A DNA stretch of 64,000 nt from positions 186,001 to 250,000 of the forward strand of contig NZ_JAUSUH010000001.1 of assembly GCF_030813595.1 (NCBI RefSeq), given 5' to 3'. The stretch is from Ancylobacter vacuolatus. Its GTDB lineage: Bacteria > Pseudomonadota > Alphaproteobacteria > Rhizobiales > Xanthobacteraceae. Positions 1-11,604 of the stretch are shown in pieces. The first letter of the stretch is position 1. Every line of letters begins with the position of its first letter. Made by a program: the position numbers and the translations under genes. A model generated the notes under the pieces. That model had not been told where the DNA came from. It worked only from the letters and a program-made list of their open reading frames with translations, and did no database searches.

Positions 1-107
1 AGGCGGACGGGTAGCACCGACATGGGCAAACACACGACAGATAGGCGCGCCCGAATGCCGGGCAGCGGCTCGCATCTTTAGCCGTCGCAACGGGCTTCAC
101 CAAGAGC

Positions 108-488
108 TCAGAGAGGATCGTCGATCACGCTGACATGGGCGGCGGCGACCTTCCAGCCCTCCGGCGTCCGCATCCAGGTCTGCATCTGCCGGCCGACGCG
201 CCCCGCTGCGCGCCGAAACAGGGTGGAGGCTACTGCCATGTCGCGGCCATAGGTGGTGATGACCGTGCCTTCCAATGTGCGCTCCAGCCCGGCGGGCGCG
301 CGCGCGGCGCGAAAGGCACGGATCGCCTCGATGCCATAGAGGTTCTCGCCGCCGCCATAGCGGATGGTGCGGGCATCGTCCCAGAACAGCGCGTCGAGTT
401 CGGCGACATCATTGCCGACCAGCGCCCGCTCATAGCGCTCGAAGGCGGCGCGGACCTCGGCCACCACTTCGGGAAGATCGATGTCCAT
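108..488 (-). CDS. AtzH-like (DUF3225) protein
   Basis: A 126-aa protein of the SnoaL/NTF2-like fold, closest in pattern to the AtzH-like DUF3225 family (HpxZ, often beside amidases and oxalurate/urea-derivative catabolism). What is seen: an N-terminal helix (PEVVAEVRAAFERYERAL), the family-like segment FWDDARTIRYGGGENLYG, and a C-terminal strand ending in WKVAAAHVSVIDDP. I chose the ATG at 488 because homology begins there; the frame is open further upstream to 572 but that stretch overlaps the end of moeA and is proline/arginine rich. It follows moeA on the same strand with a 56-bp gap. In many relatives lexA sits at this place after moeA; it is absent here. The catalytic role is unknown; these small cone-shaped proteins may bind or hydrate small ligands. 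Family call is fairly secure, function is not. Confidence 0.75.
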   Translation of the reverse strand: MDIDLPEVVAEVRAAFERYERALVGNDVAELDALFWDDARTIRYGGGENLYGIEAIRAFRAARAPAGLERTLEGTVITTYGRDMAVASTLFRRAAGRVGRQMQTWMRTPEGWKVAAAHVSVIDDPL

Positions 489-544
489 GCGCGGCCCCTG
501 ATTTGCTGGCGAAGGCCTGAGCACACAGGCGCGCGGTGGCGGCG

Positions 545-1765
545 TCAATCCTCCAGCCGCAGAATCTCGCACATCTCGCCAGCCTCGGCCGCCGGGGCGT
601 GCGGGCGGCGGACGAGCAGAACGTCGGCGCGGGCGAGGTTGTGCAGCATGGAACTGTCCTGCACCTGCAGCGCCCGCACCAGCGGCACCCCCTCGGCATG
701 GCCGACGATTTCCGCCCGCTGGAAATCCATACGCTGCTCGTTCGCCTTCACATCGACCGCGAGGCGGGCGAGCTCCAGTTCGGGACGGGCCGGCACTGCC
801 AGTCCCTGCAGCGCCTTGATGAGCGGCACCAGGAACAGCAGCGCGCAGACATGCGCCGAAACGGGGTTACCGGGAAGCCCGAGAACCTGCGTGTGCGTCG
901 CGGCGGAGCGGCCGAACATCAGCGGCTTGCCGGGACGCAGCGCGATCTTGTGGACCGCGAGCGCGACACCCTGGGCGGTTAGCGCGGGGGCGATCAGGTC
1001 ATGGTCGCCGACCGAAGCGCCGCCCGTGGTCACCAGCACGTCGAAGCCGCCATCGAGCGCGGCGCGCACGCCCGCCTGCGTCGCCTCCATCGTGTCGGGC
1101 AGAATGCCGAGATCCGTCACCTCGGCCCCGGCGGCGAGGGCCAGCGCAGCGACCGAATAGAGATTGGAGACGATGACCTGATGCGGGCTTGCCCCCGCGC
1201 CCGGGCGCACCAGCTCGTCGCCGGTGGAGAGCAGGGCGACGCGCGGGCGGCTCACCACGCTTACCGTGTCGACATCGCCGGCCGCGACCAGCGCGAGGTC
1301 GCGGGCCCGAAGCCGGTGGCCCGGCGCCAGCAGCGTCTCGCCGGCGGCGAAGTCGCCACCCGCGCGGCGGATATGGCGGCCTTGGGTCGCCGCCTCGGTG
1401 AGAGTGATGGCGGTGCCGTCGCGGAGCGTGTCTTCCTGGATGATGATGGCGTCGGCGCCCTCCGGCAGCACGGCGCCGGTGAAGATCCGGACCGTGGTGC
1501 CGGGCTCGACGCGGCCGGCAAAGGGACGACCGGCGGCGGATTCGCCAATGAGTTCAAGGGTGGTGGGCACGCTCGATGCGTCCTGCGCCCGGACGGCGTA
1601 GCCATCCATGGCGGAAACGTCGGCGCCTGGCGTGGTGCGGCGGGCGATGACCGGTGCGGCCAGCACGCGGCCGGCGGCTTCCGCCAGTGCGACCGGTTCG
1701 GCACTGAGCGGGGCGGCGGTGGAGAGCAGGAGGGCCAGCGCCTCCTCGACCGGCATCAGCGCCAT
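545..1765 (-). CDS. moeA: Molybdopterin molybdotransferase MoeA
   Basis: Inserts molybdate into adenylylated molybdopterin, the last step of molybdenum cofactor synthesis, in the cytoplasm. The 406-aa length is normal for MoeA. Visible signatures: the N-terminal VEEALALLL segment, MDGYAVR, the MoCF_biosynth domain motifs LLSTGDEL and TTGGASVGDHD, and GLPGNPVSA, followed by the C-terminal domain. I place the start at the ATG at 1765, not at the upstream in-frame ATG at 1810, because GAGGAGAAAGCC stands directly before it. It lies 10 bp downstream of moaC and is probably co-transcribed with the trp genes and moaC. Nothing unusual in the active-site motifs. Confidence 0.95.
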   Translation of the reverse strand: MALMPVEEALALLLSTAAPLSAEPVALAEAAGRVLAAPVIARRTTPGADVSAMDGYAVRAQDASSVPTTLELIGESAAGRPFAGRVEPGTTVRIFTGAVLPEGADAIIIQEDTLRDGTAITLTEAATQGRHIRRAGGDFAAGETLLAPGHRLRARDLALVAAGDVDTVSVVSRPRVALLSTGDELVRPGAGASPHQVIVSNLYSVAALALAAGAEVTDLGILPDTMEATQAGVRAALDGGFDVLVTTGGASVGDHDLIAPALTAQGVALAVHKIALRPGKPLMFGRSAATHTQVLGLPGNPVSAHVCALLFLVPLIKALQGLAVPARPELELARLAVDVKANEQRMDFQRAEIVGHAEGVPLVRALQVQDSSMLHNLARADVLLVRRPHAPAAEAGEMCEILRLED

Positions 1766-1775
1766 GGCTTTCTCC

Positions 1776-2261
1776 TCAGTCCGCCCGCCAATGCCCTGAT
1801 CGGCCACCATTTTTTTCGAGCAGCCGCACGTTGCCGATCCGCATGCCGCGATCGACCGCCTTCGCCATGTCGTAAATGGTGAGGCAGGCGACGGTGACGG
1901 CTGTCAGGGCTTCCATCTCGACGCCAGTCTGGCCGCTGGTGCGGACAGTGGCGTGGACGATGAGGCCAGTGAGAGCAGGGTCGGGCGTGATGTCGACCGC
2001 GACTTTCGACAGCAGCAGCGCATGGCAGAGCGGGATCAGATCATGGGTGCGCTTGGCCGCCATGATGCCGGCGAGCCGGGCGGTGCCGATCACATCGCCC
2101 TTCTTGGCGTTGCCTGAGAGGATGAGATCGAGCGTCTCCGGCCGCATCGTCACCTCGCCTGCGGCCACCGCCACGCGATCGGTGATCGCCTTATCGGCCA
2201 CATCCACCATGTTGGCGGCGCCGGCGGCGTCGAGATGGGTCAGGCGGGGTTCCTCGCTCAT
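1776..2261 (-). CDS. moaC: Cyclic pyranopterin monophosphate synthase MoaC
   Basis: Converts the MoaA product (3',8-cyclo-GTP) into cyclic pyranopterin monophosphate, the second step of molybdenum cofactor synthesis. The 161-aa length is typical. Family signatures seen: [63 protein letters not shown] and [13 protein letters not shown]. Starts 3 nt after the trpC stop, so translation is probably coupled in the order trpC-moaC-moeA, an arrangement shared by many alphaproteobacteria. Confidence 0.97.
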   Translation of the reverse strand: MSEEPRLTHLDAAGAANMVDVADKAITDRVAVAAGEVTMRPETLDLILSGNAKKGDVIGTARLAGIMAAKRTHDLIPLCHALLLSKVAVDITPDPALTGLIVHATVRTSGQTGVEMEALTAVTVACLTIYDMAKAVDRGMRIGNVRLLEKNGGRSGHWRAD

Positions 2262-2264
2262 CGC

Positions 2265-3080
2265 TCAGCCGGCCGCGCGGGCGGGGACGGAAGGGGCGAG
2301 CAGGGCGCGCGTCGCTGCCGCCACGTCAGGCTGGCGCATCAGGCTCTCGCCGACGAGGATGCAGTTGATGTTGACCGGCGCGAGGCGGGCGATGTCTTCC
2401 GGCGTGAAGATGCCGCTCTCGCCGACGATGATGCGGTCCGATGGGATGCGCGGGGCGAGCCGCTCGGAGGTCTCCAGCGTCACCTCGAAAGTGCGCAGAT
2501 TGCGATTGTTGATGCCGACGAGTTTCGCCGGCAGCTTCAAGGCGCGGTCGAGCTCGGCATCGTCATGCACCTCCACCAGCGCGTCCATGCCGAGGCCGTG
2601 GGCGGTCTCGACCAGATCCAGCGCCAGCGCGTCGTCGACGGAGGCCATGATGACGAGAATGCAGTCGGCGCTCCAGGCGCGCGCCTCGAACACCTGATAG
2701 GTGTCGTAAAGGAAATCCTTGCGCAGGGCCGGCAGCGAGCAGGCGGACCGGGCGGCGACGAGGAATTCCGGCGCGCCCTGGAAGGAGGGGCGGTCGGTGA
2801 GCACGGACAGGCACGCCGCGCCGCCGGCCTCATAGGCCCGCGCTAGCGAAGGCGGGTCGAAATCGGCGCGGATCAGTCCCTTGGAGGGGCTGGCCTTCTT
2901 GATCTCGGCGATCAGCGCGGTGGTGCCGGCGGCGATCTTCGTCTCGATCGCTTTGAGGAAGCCGCGCGCCGGCGGCTGCGCCTCGGCGCTCGCACGAACG
3001 CCGGCCAAAGGCCGCTCGCGCTTGGCGGTGGCGATCTCCTCGCGCTTATAGGCGCCGATCTTTTCCAGAATGTCGGCCAT
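2265..3080 (-). CDS. trpC: Indole-3-glycerol phosphate synthase TrpC
   Basis: Closes the indole ring from CdRP in tryptophan synthesis; a single (beta/alpha)8 barrel of 271 aa, not fused to TrpF. Seen: the catalytic-loop segment [53 protein letters not shown] and the C-terminal LVGESLMR. Start at the ATG at 3080, 9 nt after trpD. Part of the trpE-trpG-trpD-trpC run. Nothing odd apart from the long alanine-rich C-terminus. Confidence 0.97.
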   Translation of the reverse strand: MADILEKIGAYKREEIATAKRERPLAGVRASAEAQPPARGFLKAIETKIAAGTTALIAEIKKASPSKGLIRADFDPPSLARAYEAGGAACLSVLTDRPSFQGAPEFLVAARSACSLPALRKDFLYDTYQVFEARAWSADCILVIMASVDDALALDLVETAHGLGMDALVEVHDDAELDRALKLPAKLVGINNRNLRTFEVTLETSERLAPRIPSDRIIVGESGIFTPEDIARLAPVNINCILVGESLMRQPDVAAATRALLAPSVPARAAG

Positions 3081-3089
3081 GCCGCGCTC

Positions 3090-4115
3090 CTATTCCGCCG
3101 CCGCAACCGCGGAGGCCGCGACCAGCCGGTCGAGCGCCGCCGCCGCATGGCCGCCCGTCAGGCTGGCGCGGGCCAGCTCCAGCCCGGCGCCGAGCTCGTC
3201 CACCTTGCCAGCCACCACAAGCGCGGCGGCGGCGTTGAGCAAGGCGACATCGGCATAGGCACTCGGCTCGCCATTGAGCACGGCGCGCAGCGCCAGCGCA
3301 TTGGCGGCGCCGTCGCCGCCCTTCAGCGCTTCCGGCGTGGCGCGGGTGAGGCCAAACGTCTCCGGCGCGATCTCGAAGCTGCGAATGGTGCCGTCCTTCA
3401 GTTCGGCGACATGGGTCGGGCCTGTCGTGGTGATCTCGTCGAGACCGTCGGAACCGTGGACCACCCAGGCGCGGTTGGAACCGAGCGTGCGCAGCACCTC
3501 GGCGATGGGCTCGACCCAGCCGCGGGCAAACACGCCGACCATCTGCCGGGTGACGCCGGCCGGGTTCGACAACGGGCCGATGAGGTTGAAGATGGTGCGC
3601 GTGCCCATCTCCACCCGGGTCGGGCCGACGTGCTTCATCGCCGGGTGGTGGGCGGGGGCGAACATGAAGCCGATGCCGGCCTCGCTGATGCACCGGGAGA
3701 TCGCGGCGGGCGACAGGTCGATGGTGACGCCCAGCGCCATCAGCACGTCGGCGGCGCCGGACTTGGAGGAGAGCGCGCGGTTGCCGTGCTTGGCCACCGG
3801 CACGCCCGCGCCGGCGACGATGAAGGCGGCGCAGGTGGAGATGTTGTAGGAGCCGGAGGCATCGCCCCCGGTGCCGACCACGTCCACCGCGTCGGCCGGC
3901 GCCTCCACCCGCAGCATCTTGGCGCGCATGGTGGAAACGGCGCCAGCGATCTCGTCGATCGCCTCGCCGCGCACCCTGAGCGCCATGAGGATGGCGCCGA
4001 TCTGCGAGGGCGTCGCCTCGCCCGACATCATCACGTCGAAGGCGGCGGCGGCTTCCGCCCGCGTCAGCGTGGTGCCGGTCGCCAGCTTGCCGATGATGGG
4101 CTTGAGGTTGTCCAT
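3090..4115 (-). CDS. trpD: Anthranilate phosphoribosyltransferase TrpD
   Basis: Transfers phosphoribose from PRPP to anthranilate. The PRPP-binding motif [14 protein letters not shown] and the [17 protein letters not shown] anthranilate-site segment are intact. I use the ATG at 4115 because the protein there begins [11 protein letters not shown], as usual in the family. A GTG at 4151 is also in frame and would overlap the trpG stop as GTGA, giving a 12-residue extension; translational coupling through that GTG cannot be excluded. Length from 4115 is 341 aa, which fits the family. Lies between trpG and trpC on the same strand. Confidence 0.95.
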   Translation of the reverse strand: MDNLKPIIGKLATGTTLTRAEAAAAFDVMMSGEATPSQIGAILMALRVRGEAIDEIAGAVSTMRAKMLRVEAPADAVDVVGTGGDASGSYNISTCAAFIVAGAGVPVAKHGNRALSSKSGAADVLMALGVTIDLSPAAISRCISEAGIGFMFAPAHHPAMKHVGPTRVEMGTRTIFNLIGPLSNPAGVTRQMVGVFARGWVEPIAEVLRTLGSNRAWVVHGSDGLDEITTTGPTHVAELKDGTIRSFEIAPETFGLTRATPEALKGGDGAANALALRAVLNGEPSAYADVALLNAAAALVVAGKVDELGAGLELARASLTGGHAAAALDRLVAASAVAAAE

Positions 4116-4147
4116 ATGGCCCTGCGTCCCCGCCTGTTGTGCCGCGC

Positions 4148-4756
4148 TCACGCCGCCCGCGTCCGGCCGGGGCCGGCATTCCAGGCGCGCGCGAGATCGA
4201 GGAAGTTCTTGAGGATGGTCCGGCCGTGCTCGGAGGCGATGCTTTCCGGGTGGAACTGCACCCCGTGCACGGGCAGATGCTTGTGGGAGAGGCCCATGAT
4301 CAGCCCATCCTCGGTCTGGGCGGTCACGGTCAGCGCGTCGGGCAGCGTGTCGCGCTTCACCACCAGCGAGTGGTAGCGGGTCGCGCGCAGCGTGCCGTTG
4401 ATGCCGTGGAACACGCCCTCATTGCTGTGGCTGATGTCCGAGAGCTTGCCGTGGATGGGCTGCGGTGCGCGCACCACATCACCGCCGAACACCTGGCCGA
4501 TGGCCTGGTGGCCGAGGCACACGCCGAAGACAGGCACGCCCTCCTTTGCCGCGCGCTCGATCAGCGCGCAGGAAATGCCGGCCTCGTTCGGGGTCGCCGG
4601 CCCGGGCGAGATGACGATGGCCTCGGGCTTGAGCGCCATGGCCTCGTCGACGGTGAGGGTGTCGTTGCGGCGCACATCCACCTCGGCGCCGAGGCCACCA
4701 ATATAGTGGACCAGGTTCCAGGTGAAGCTGTCGTAATTGTCGATGAGCAGGATCAT
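4148..4756 (-). CDS. trpG: Anthranilate synthase glutamine amidotransferase TrpG
   Basis: Glutaminase subunit delivering ammonia to TrpE; class I glutamine amidotransferase of 202 aa. The catalytic triad is visible: Cys in [14 protein letters not shown] and His/Glu in GVQFHPESI; the oxyanion motif [10 protein letters not shown] is also present. Separated from trpE by 139 bp with no gene, so trpE and trpG are independent polypeptides, unlike the fused trpE(G) of Rhizobium. Without pabA elsewhere it might also serve para-aminobenzoate synthesis, but that cannot be judged here. Confidence 0.96.
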   Translation of the reverse strand: MILLIDNYDSFTWNLVHYIGGLGAEVDVRRNDTLTVDEAMALKPEAIVISPGPATPNEAGISCALIERAAKEGVPVFGVCLGHQAIGQVFGGDVVRAPQPIHGKLSDISHSNEGVFHGINGTLRATRYHSLVVKRDTLPDALTVTAQTEDGLIMGLSHKHLPVHGVQFHPESIASEHGRTILKNFLDLARAWNAGPGRTRAA

Positions 4757-4895
4757 CGTGCGTCCATCCGCCGGCCTGATGCGGCTGTGAAAAGGTCTAG
4801 GGGGTGTTCCGGCGCGGGGTCAAGCCGCGCCGTCCGGCGATCGTCTCTATCGCCAGCCCCGCCATCGCCGGTGACGCACGCGCGCTGTCATCGCC

Positions 4896-6410
4896 TCACT
4901 GCCCCCGTCCGGCCCGGGCGGCGAAGCGCACGGCTTCCTCGCCGGCGCGGAACAGCGCCTTGGCCTTGTTGACGCATTCCTGCAATTCGCTCTCGGGCAC
5001 GGAATCATAGACGATGCCGGCACCCGCCTGCACATACATCCGCCCGTCCTTCACCACCGCGGTGCGCAGCACGATGCAGGTATCCATCTCGCCATCGGCG
5101 CCGAAATAGCCGATGGCGCCGGCATAGATGCCGCGCTTGTCGCGCTCCAGTTCGTCGATGATCTCCATCGCCCGCACCTTCGGCGCCCCCGAGACGGTGC
5201 CGGCCGGGAAACCGGCGGCGAGGGCGTCGAGCGCGTCGCGGCGCGGGTCGAGCGTGCCCTCGACATTGGAGACGATGTGCATGACCTGGCTGTAGCGCTC
5301 GACGAAGAAGCTGTCGGTGACATGCACCGAGCCGATGGTGGCGACGCGGCCGACATCGTTGCGCCCGAGGTCCAGCAGCATCAGGTGCTCGGCGCGCTCC
5401 TTGGGATCGGCAAGAAGCTCCTCTTCCAGCGCCTTGTCCTCATGCGGGGTGGCGCCGCGCCGGCGGGTGCCGGCGATCGGGCGGATGGTGACGGTGTCGG
5501 CGCGCAGGCGCACCAGAATCTCCGGGCTGGAGCAGACCAGCGAGAAGCCGCCGAAGTTGAAATAGACCAGGAACGGCGCCGGGTTGATCCGGCGCAGCGC
5601 CCGGTAGAGCGAGAAGGGCGGCAGGTTGAAGGGCGCCTCGAAGCGCTGAGACAGCACCACCTGGAAGATGTCGCCGGCGCGGATGTACTCCTTGGCCCGC
5701 TCGACCATGTCGAGATAAGCCGCCGGCTCGGTGTTGGACTGCGGCTCCACCGCCTGGTGGAAGGCATCCTCGGAGGGCAGGTTGGGCAGCGCGCTGTCGA
5801 GCGCCGCGACCACCTTCTCCAGCCGCAGGCGCGCCGCCTCATAGGCCGCCGCCGCCGGTACGCCCGCGTCAGGGCGCACCGGGGTGACGACGGTGATCTC
5901 GTCACGCACGGCGTCGAACACCACCATGACCGTCGGCCGGATGAAGATGGCGTCGGGCACGCCGAACACGTCCGGCTTGGGCGCCGGCAGGCGCTCCATC
6001 TGCCGCACCATGTCGTAGCCGAGATAGCCGAACACGCCCGCCGCCATGGGCGGGGCGCCTTCCGACAGGTGGATGCGCGATTCCTCGACCAGCGCGCGCA
6101 GTGCCAGCAGCGGCGGCTGCGCGCAGGGCTCGAAGGCCTCGGCATCGGTGGCGGCGCGGCGGTTGATCTCGGCGCGGTCGCCATGGCAGCGCCAGATCAC
6201 GTCCGGGTCGATGCCGATCATCGAGTAGCGCCCCCGCGTGGCGCCGCCCTCGACCGATTCGAGCACGAAGCTGTTGGGCCGCTCGCCGGCGATCTTGAGG
6301 AAGGCCGAGACCGGGGTTTCGAGGTCGGCGATCAGCGTGGTGGTGACGACCTGGGCTTCGCCGCGCTGATAAAGGGCGGCGAAGGCGTCCGCTTCGGGAG
6401 TGAGGCTCAT
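4896..6410 (-). CDS. trpE: Anthranilate synthase component I TrpE
   Basis: Chorismate-using subunit that makes anthranilate with ammonia from TrpG. 504 aa. The tryptophan-feedback element is recognisable near residues 48-62 (LESVEGGATRGRYSMIG). Chorismate-binding motifs are present: IAGTRRRGATPHED, LLDLGRNDVGRVA, FPAGTVSGAPKVRAME and GIYAGAIGYF. It starts 15 nt after the ppiD-like gene, so a shared transcript is plausible. I see no Trp-rich leader peptide or attenuator between the two genes. Confidence 0.97.
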   Translation of the reverse strand: MSLTPEADAFAALYQRGEAQVVTTTLIADLETPVSAFLKIAGERPNSFVLESVEGGATRGRYSMIGIDPDVIWRCHGDRAEINRRAATDAEAFEPCAQPPLLALRALVEESRIHLSEGAPPMAAGVFGYLGYDMVRQMERLPAPKPDVFGVPDAIFIRPTVMVVFDAVRDEITVVTPVRPDAGVPAAAAYEAARLRLEKVVAALDSALPNLPSEDAFHQAVEPQSNTEPAAYLDMVERAKEYIRAGDIFQVVLSQRFEAPFNLPPFSLYRALRRINPAPFLVYFNFGGFSLVCSSPEILVRLRADTVTIRPIAGTRRRGATPHEDKALEEELLADPKERAEHLMLLDLGRNDVGRVATIGSVHVTDSFFVERYSQVMHIVSNVEGTLDPRRDALDALAAGFPAGTVSGAPKVRAMEIIDELERDKRGIYAGAIGYFGADGEMDTCIVLRTAVVKDGRMYVQAGAGIVYDSVPESELQECVNKAKALFRAGEEAVRFAARAGRGQ

Positions 6411-6425
6411 GACCCGCGTTCCGCC

Positions 6426-8318
6426 TCAGTTCACCGCGTCGGTGCCGACGATCTGGTCGAGCGCGGCGCGGTTGATGCGGGCGCCGAGGCGCGTCTGCAG
6501 CTCGACGAGATATTCGGTCATCAGGTCGTTCTGAAGGCTCTGGCGCAGGTCGGAAACCAGCTTCTCGTCGGTGGCGGCGGTGGCGCTCGGTACGTTGGCG
6601 CGCAGCACCTGGAACAGCAGACGGCTCTCGCCGGCCTCCGCCATCGAGCTGCCGACGCCGCCCTCGGGGGTCTCGAACACGGCGGCCATGATGTCCTGCG
6701 GCACGCCATCGGCGGTGCGGCCGCGGCGCAGGCCGTTGGCGGCGCGCAGTTCGAGCCCGGCCTCGGTCACCGCCTGGTCGAAGGGCGTGCCGGCGGCGAT
6801 CTTCGCCTTGATCTCCTCGACGCGCGCGTCGAGCGCCTGGGCGGCCTGGTCCTGCTTCCAGCGGTCGAGAACCTGGGCGCGGGCTTCCTCGAAGGAACGG
6901 TCGCGCGGCGGGGTGATCTCGTCGACCTGGTACCAGACATAGCCGCCATTCTGCGGCAGCTGGACGGGATCGTTCTCGCTGCCGACCTCGGCGGCGAAGG
7001 CGCCGCGCAGAACGTCCGAACGGGCCGGGAAGGAGGCGATCGCCGTTCCGTCCGGCGCCTGGCCCTGGATGCTGGTGTCGAAGCTCAGCAGCTTCACGCC
7101 GACCTTGCCAGCGATCTCGGCCAGCTGGGCACCGCCGGCGCGCTCGTCCTCGACCGTGTCATAGGTGGTCAGCATCGCCCGGCGGGCGGCGTTGACCTGC
7201 AGCGCGGCGCGAATCGCCGGCGCCACCTCCGCCAGCGGCTGGACGGCGCCCGGGGTGATGGCGCCGATATGCACGATGACGGGGCCGAAGCGGCCGGCGA
7301 TCACGCCGCTGGTGCCTTCGGCCGGGAGGGAGAAGGCGGCATCGGCGACCTGGCGGTCGATAATGTCGGCGCGGGAAACGTCGCCGAGGTCGACATCCTT
7401 GGCGCTCAGCTTGCGCTCGGTGACGATGTCGGCGAAGGGCGTGCCGGCGGCAATGCGCGCGGCGGCGGCATTGGCTTCGTCCTGCGAGGGGAAGACCAGC
7501 TGCTGGACGACGCGCTTTTCCGGCGTGCCATAGGTGGAGAGGTTGGCGTTATAGGCGGCCTCGACTTCGGCGTCGGACACGGTTTCGCTCGATGCCAGCG
7601 CTTCCGGCGTCAGTACCAGCACGCCGATCTTGCGGAATTCCGGCGCCCGGAAGGCGACCTTGCGCGCGTCGAAGAACGTCTTCAGCTCCTCTTCGGAAGG
7701 ATCGGCCGGGGCGGCGAGGGCGGCGGGGGACAGCATCGCGTAGTTGACCGAGCGCTCTTCGCCCTCGTAGCGGGCGAGGGCATCCTTGAGCACCTGCGGT
7801 ACCTCGACGCCGCCGCCGAGCGACTGGATCAGCTGCTGGCGCAAGGCGAGCCCGCGTTCCGCCGCGACGAAACGGGCCTCGGTGAAGCCGTTGGAGCGCA
7901 GCAGCTGGTTGAAATAGGCCGGATCGAAGCTGCCGCTCGGGCCGTGAAAGGCCGGGTTGGCCTGCACCCGCTTGGCGATCTCTTCATCGGAGAGCGCGAG
8001 GCCGAGCGACTTCGCCTGGTCGTTCAGCGCCGCCTCGGCGAGCTGCTCGTTCAGAAGCTGGTCGGGAATGCCGAAGGCGCGCGCCTGGTCGGGCGTGATG
8101 CCGCGCTTGAGCTGCTGGCTGATCTGCTGGAGCCGCTCCTGATAGGCCTGGCGGAATTCCGGCACGGTGATCTCGCTGTCGCCTATGGTCGCCAGCGTCT
8201 GGCCGCCAAAGCCGCGAAACACGTCGGCGATGCCCCAGACCGCGAAGCTGAGGATGAGGAGACCCATCAGGATCTTGGCGACAATTCCGGTAGAGCTCTT
8301 GCGCAGCGACTCAAGCAT
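6426..8318 (-). CDS. PpiD/SurA-type peptidyl-prolyl isomerase, membrane anchored
   Basis: Periplasmic folding factor at the exit of the Sec translocon. 630 aa. Domain order: one transmembrane anchor near residues 12-32 (GIVAKILMGLLILSFAVWGI), a SurA/PpiD N-terminal chaperone region to about residue 180, a central parvulin (PPIC) domain roughly 250-360, then a C-terminal chaperone-like region. Length and layout match PpiD. The parvulin sequence is weakly conserved, as in many PpiD proteins that have little isomerase activity. Divergent from tpiA across 187 bp; probably first gene of the trp transcription unit. The gene symbol ppiD is likely but not certain. Confidence 0.9.
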   Translation of the reverse strand: MLESLRKSSTGIVAKILMGLLILSFAVWGIADVFRGFGGQTLATIGDSEITVPEFRQAYQERLQQISQQLKRGITPDQARAFGIPDQLLNEQLAEAALNDQAKSLGLALSDEEIAKRVQANPAFHGPSGSFDPAYFNQLLRSNGFTEARFVAAERGLALRQQLIQSLGGGVEVPQVLKDALARYEGEERSVNYAMLSPAALAAPADPSEEELKTFFDARKVAFRAPEFRKIGVLVLTPEALASSETVSDAEVEAAYNANLSTYGTPEKRVVQQLVFPSQDEANAAAARIAAGTPFADIVTERKLSAKDVDLGDVSRADIIDRQVADAAFSLPAEGTSGVIAGRFGPVIVHIGAITPGAVQPLAEVAPAIRAALQVNAARRAMLTTYDTVEDERAGGAQLAEIAGKVGVKLLSFDTSIQGQAPDGTAIASFPARSDVLRGAFAAEVGSENDPVQLPQNGGYVWYQVDEITPPRDRSFEEARAQVLDRWKQDQAAQALDARVEEIKAKIAAGTPFDQAVTEAGLELRAANGLRRGRTADGVPQDIMAAVFETPEGGVGSSMAEAGESRLLFQVLRANVPSATAATDEKLVSDLRQSLQNDLMTEYLVELQTRLGARINRAALDQIVGTDAVN

Positions 8319-8505
8319 TTCATTCTCGTCTGGCGTCGGGCGGGCAACGGCCCGGGGCGCGAAAGGCGCGCATAATAGGGAGGCCTCCCCGCCGCCGCAA
8401 CGGCACTGATGCCACCTTCCCGCAACGAAAGCCGCTGCGCCGGCACAGACGGTCTGTTATGAGGCGAAGGCGCGGAGCTTTTACAGTGCAGGAGCTTGGA
8501 ACGGT

Positions 8506-9255
8506 ATGAAGATGCGTCGTCCGCTGGTTGCCGGCAATTGGAAGATGAACGGCCTGAGCGCCTCGCTCGTCGAGTTCGGTCGCATCGTCGACGGGTATGA
8601 CGCGGCGCTGAAGGCCAAGGCCGATCTCCTGGTGTGCCCGCCGGCGACGCTGCTGGGCGCTTTCGCCGCCGCCCGTGGCGATGTCGGCGTCGGCGGACAA
8701 GACTGCCACGCCAAGCCCTTTGGCGCCCACACCGGCGATATCGCCGCCGAGATGCTGGCCGATGCCGGCGCGGGCGCTGTTATCGTCGGCCATTCCGAGC
8801 GCCGGCAGGACCATCGCGAGAGCAATGGCGAGGTGCGCGCCAAGGCCGAGGCGGCCCGCCGCGCCGGGCTCATTGCCATCGTCTGCGTCGGCGAGACGCG
8901 GGCCGAGCGCGAGGCGGGGCAGGCGCTGGACATCGTGCGCGGCCAGCTGGAGGGATCGATCCCCGACGGCGCGACGGCGGTCGATCTCGTGGTCGCCTAT
9001 GAGCCGGTCTGGGCGATCGGCACCGGCCTGACGCCGACCATTGACGACATCGCCGAGATGCATTCCGCGCTCCGCTCGGCGCTCAAGGCGCGCTTCGGCG
9101 CGGAGGGCGACGGGTTCCGGCTGCTCTATGGCGGCTCGGTCAAGCCGGACAACGCCACCGAGATTCTCACCGTGGCCGATGTGGACGGCGCGCTGGTCGG
9201 CGGGGCGAGCCTCAAGGCCGAGTCTTTTCTCGCTATCGCGCGTGCCTATCTCTAG
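8506..9255 (+). CDS. tpiA: Triosephosphate isomerase
   Basis: Interconverts dihydroxyacetone phosphate and glyceraldehyde 3-phosphate. 249 aa barrel. Catalytic residues seen: Lys in VAGNWKMNG, His in [10 protein letters not shown] and Glu in [11 protein letters not shown]; the phosphate loop [10 protein letters not shown] is intact. Start at the ATG of [15 protein letters not shown]. First of the plus-strand tpiA-secG-pyrG block that is conserved in alphaproteobacteria. Confidence 0.98.
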   Translation: MKMRRPLVAGNWKMNGLSASLVEFGRIVDGYDAALKAKADLLVCPPATLLGAFAAARGDVGVGGQDCHAKPFGAHTGDIAAEMLADAGAGAVIVGHSERRQDHRESNGEVRAKAEAARRAGLIAIVCVGETRAEREAGQALDIVRGQLEGSIPDGATAVDLVVAYEPVWAIGTGLTPTIDDIAEMHSALRSALKARFGAEGDGFRLLYGGSVKPDNATEILTVADVDGALVGGASLKAESFLAIARAYL

Positions 9256-9422
9256 GCGCGGTGCGTCCTTCCGGTGCGCGGCGAGGGGTGTTCGGCCTCC
9301 GGCTTAGGCGCGGTGGCTGGAAACCCTGGCCGCAATCGTGTAGGAACGCGCCCAAAGATGGCGGCGCGCCGAGTCCGGGACAGGGCTCGTGCGCCGCTGC
9401 ATGAGCATTTTGAAGGCGTCAG

Positions 9423-9812
9423 ATGCAAACCGTACTCATCGTCATTCATCTTATGGTCGTGCTGGCCCTGATCGGCGTGGTGCTGATTCAGCGTTCCGAA
9501 GGGGGCGGCCTCGGCATTGGTGGCGGCGGCGGGGGAGGCGGCGGTGGCGGCTTCTTCAGCGCGCGCGGCACGGCCAATGTGCTGACCCGCGCCACGGCGA
9601 TTCTCGCCGGCATGTTCTTCATCACCAGCCTGTCGCTCACCATTCTCGCCGGCTGGGGCCGCGGCCCGACCACCATCTTCAACGCGCCGACGGCGGTGCC
9701 GGGCGTGCCGTCGGCTCCCGCGCCGGGCAGCTCGGTGCTCGACCAGCTCAATGCCGCCCAGCCCGCGCCGCCGGCCGCTCCCGCCGTGCCGCAGGCTCCG
9801 CAGTCGCAGTGA
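9423..9812 (+). CDS. secG: Preprotein translocase subunit SecG
   Basis: Accessory membrane subunit of the SecYEG channel. 129 aa with two transmembrane segments (about residues 2-20 and 56-76) separated by a cytoplasmic glycine-rich stretch containing eleven consecutive glycines, then a proline/alanine-rich tail. N-terminal pattern LIVIHLMVVLALIGVVLIQRSEGGG is the SecG signature (shown here in part: VVLIQRSEGGGLG). Followed directly by a strong hairpin terminator. The position between tpiA and pyrG is the usual one. Confidence 0.93.
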   Translation: MQTVLIVIHLMVVLALIGVVLIQRSEGGGLGIGGGGGGGGGGGFFSARGTANVLTRATAILAGMFFITSLSLTILAGWGRGPTTIFNAPTAVPGVPSAPAPGSSVLDQLNAAQPAPPAAPAVPQAPQSQ

Positions 9813-9819
9813 CATCGGC

Positions 9820-9854
9820 GCCGCGCCGGACCCTCCCGGCGCGGCTTTCGTTTT
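9820..9854 (+). terminator. Rho-independent terminator after secG
   Basis: A perfect 10-bp GC stem (9820-9829 pairs with 9836-9845) with a 6-nt loop, followed by TTTCGTTTT. It starts 8 nt after the secG stop codon and should separate tpiA-secG from pyrG. Confidence 0.85.
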
Positions 9855-9916
9855 AGCCAGAGGCGAGTGCCCGTTCGGCAAGGCGGGCTCTCGTCGAATC
9901 GCGTTTTTGCCGGTAG

Positions 9917-11557
<1,641 letters not shown>

Positions 11558-11581
11558 CCGGGTCATTCCCGCCGGAAGCGG

Positions 11582-11604
11582 GTCGGGGCGAGGTTTGCCC
11601 CGAC
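11582..11604 (+). terminator. Possible terminator after pyrG
   Basis: An 8-bp perfect GC stem (11582-11589 with 11597-11604) with a 7-nt loop, followed by TGCGTTTCTC. The U tract is poor, so the call is tentative. Confidence 0.45.

Noticed and set aside
4757..4895. A trp attenuator or leader peptide between trpE and trpG.
   Set aside because: No run of Trp codons and no alternative hairpins with a T-tract seen.
5277..8375. A 1032-codon plus-strand frame opposite trpE and the parvulin gene.
   Set aside because: Low-complexity Arg/Gly/Ala/Asp composition typical of a shadow frame; the minus strand has clear families.
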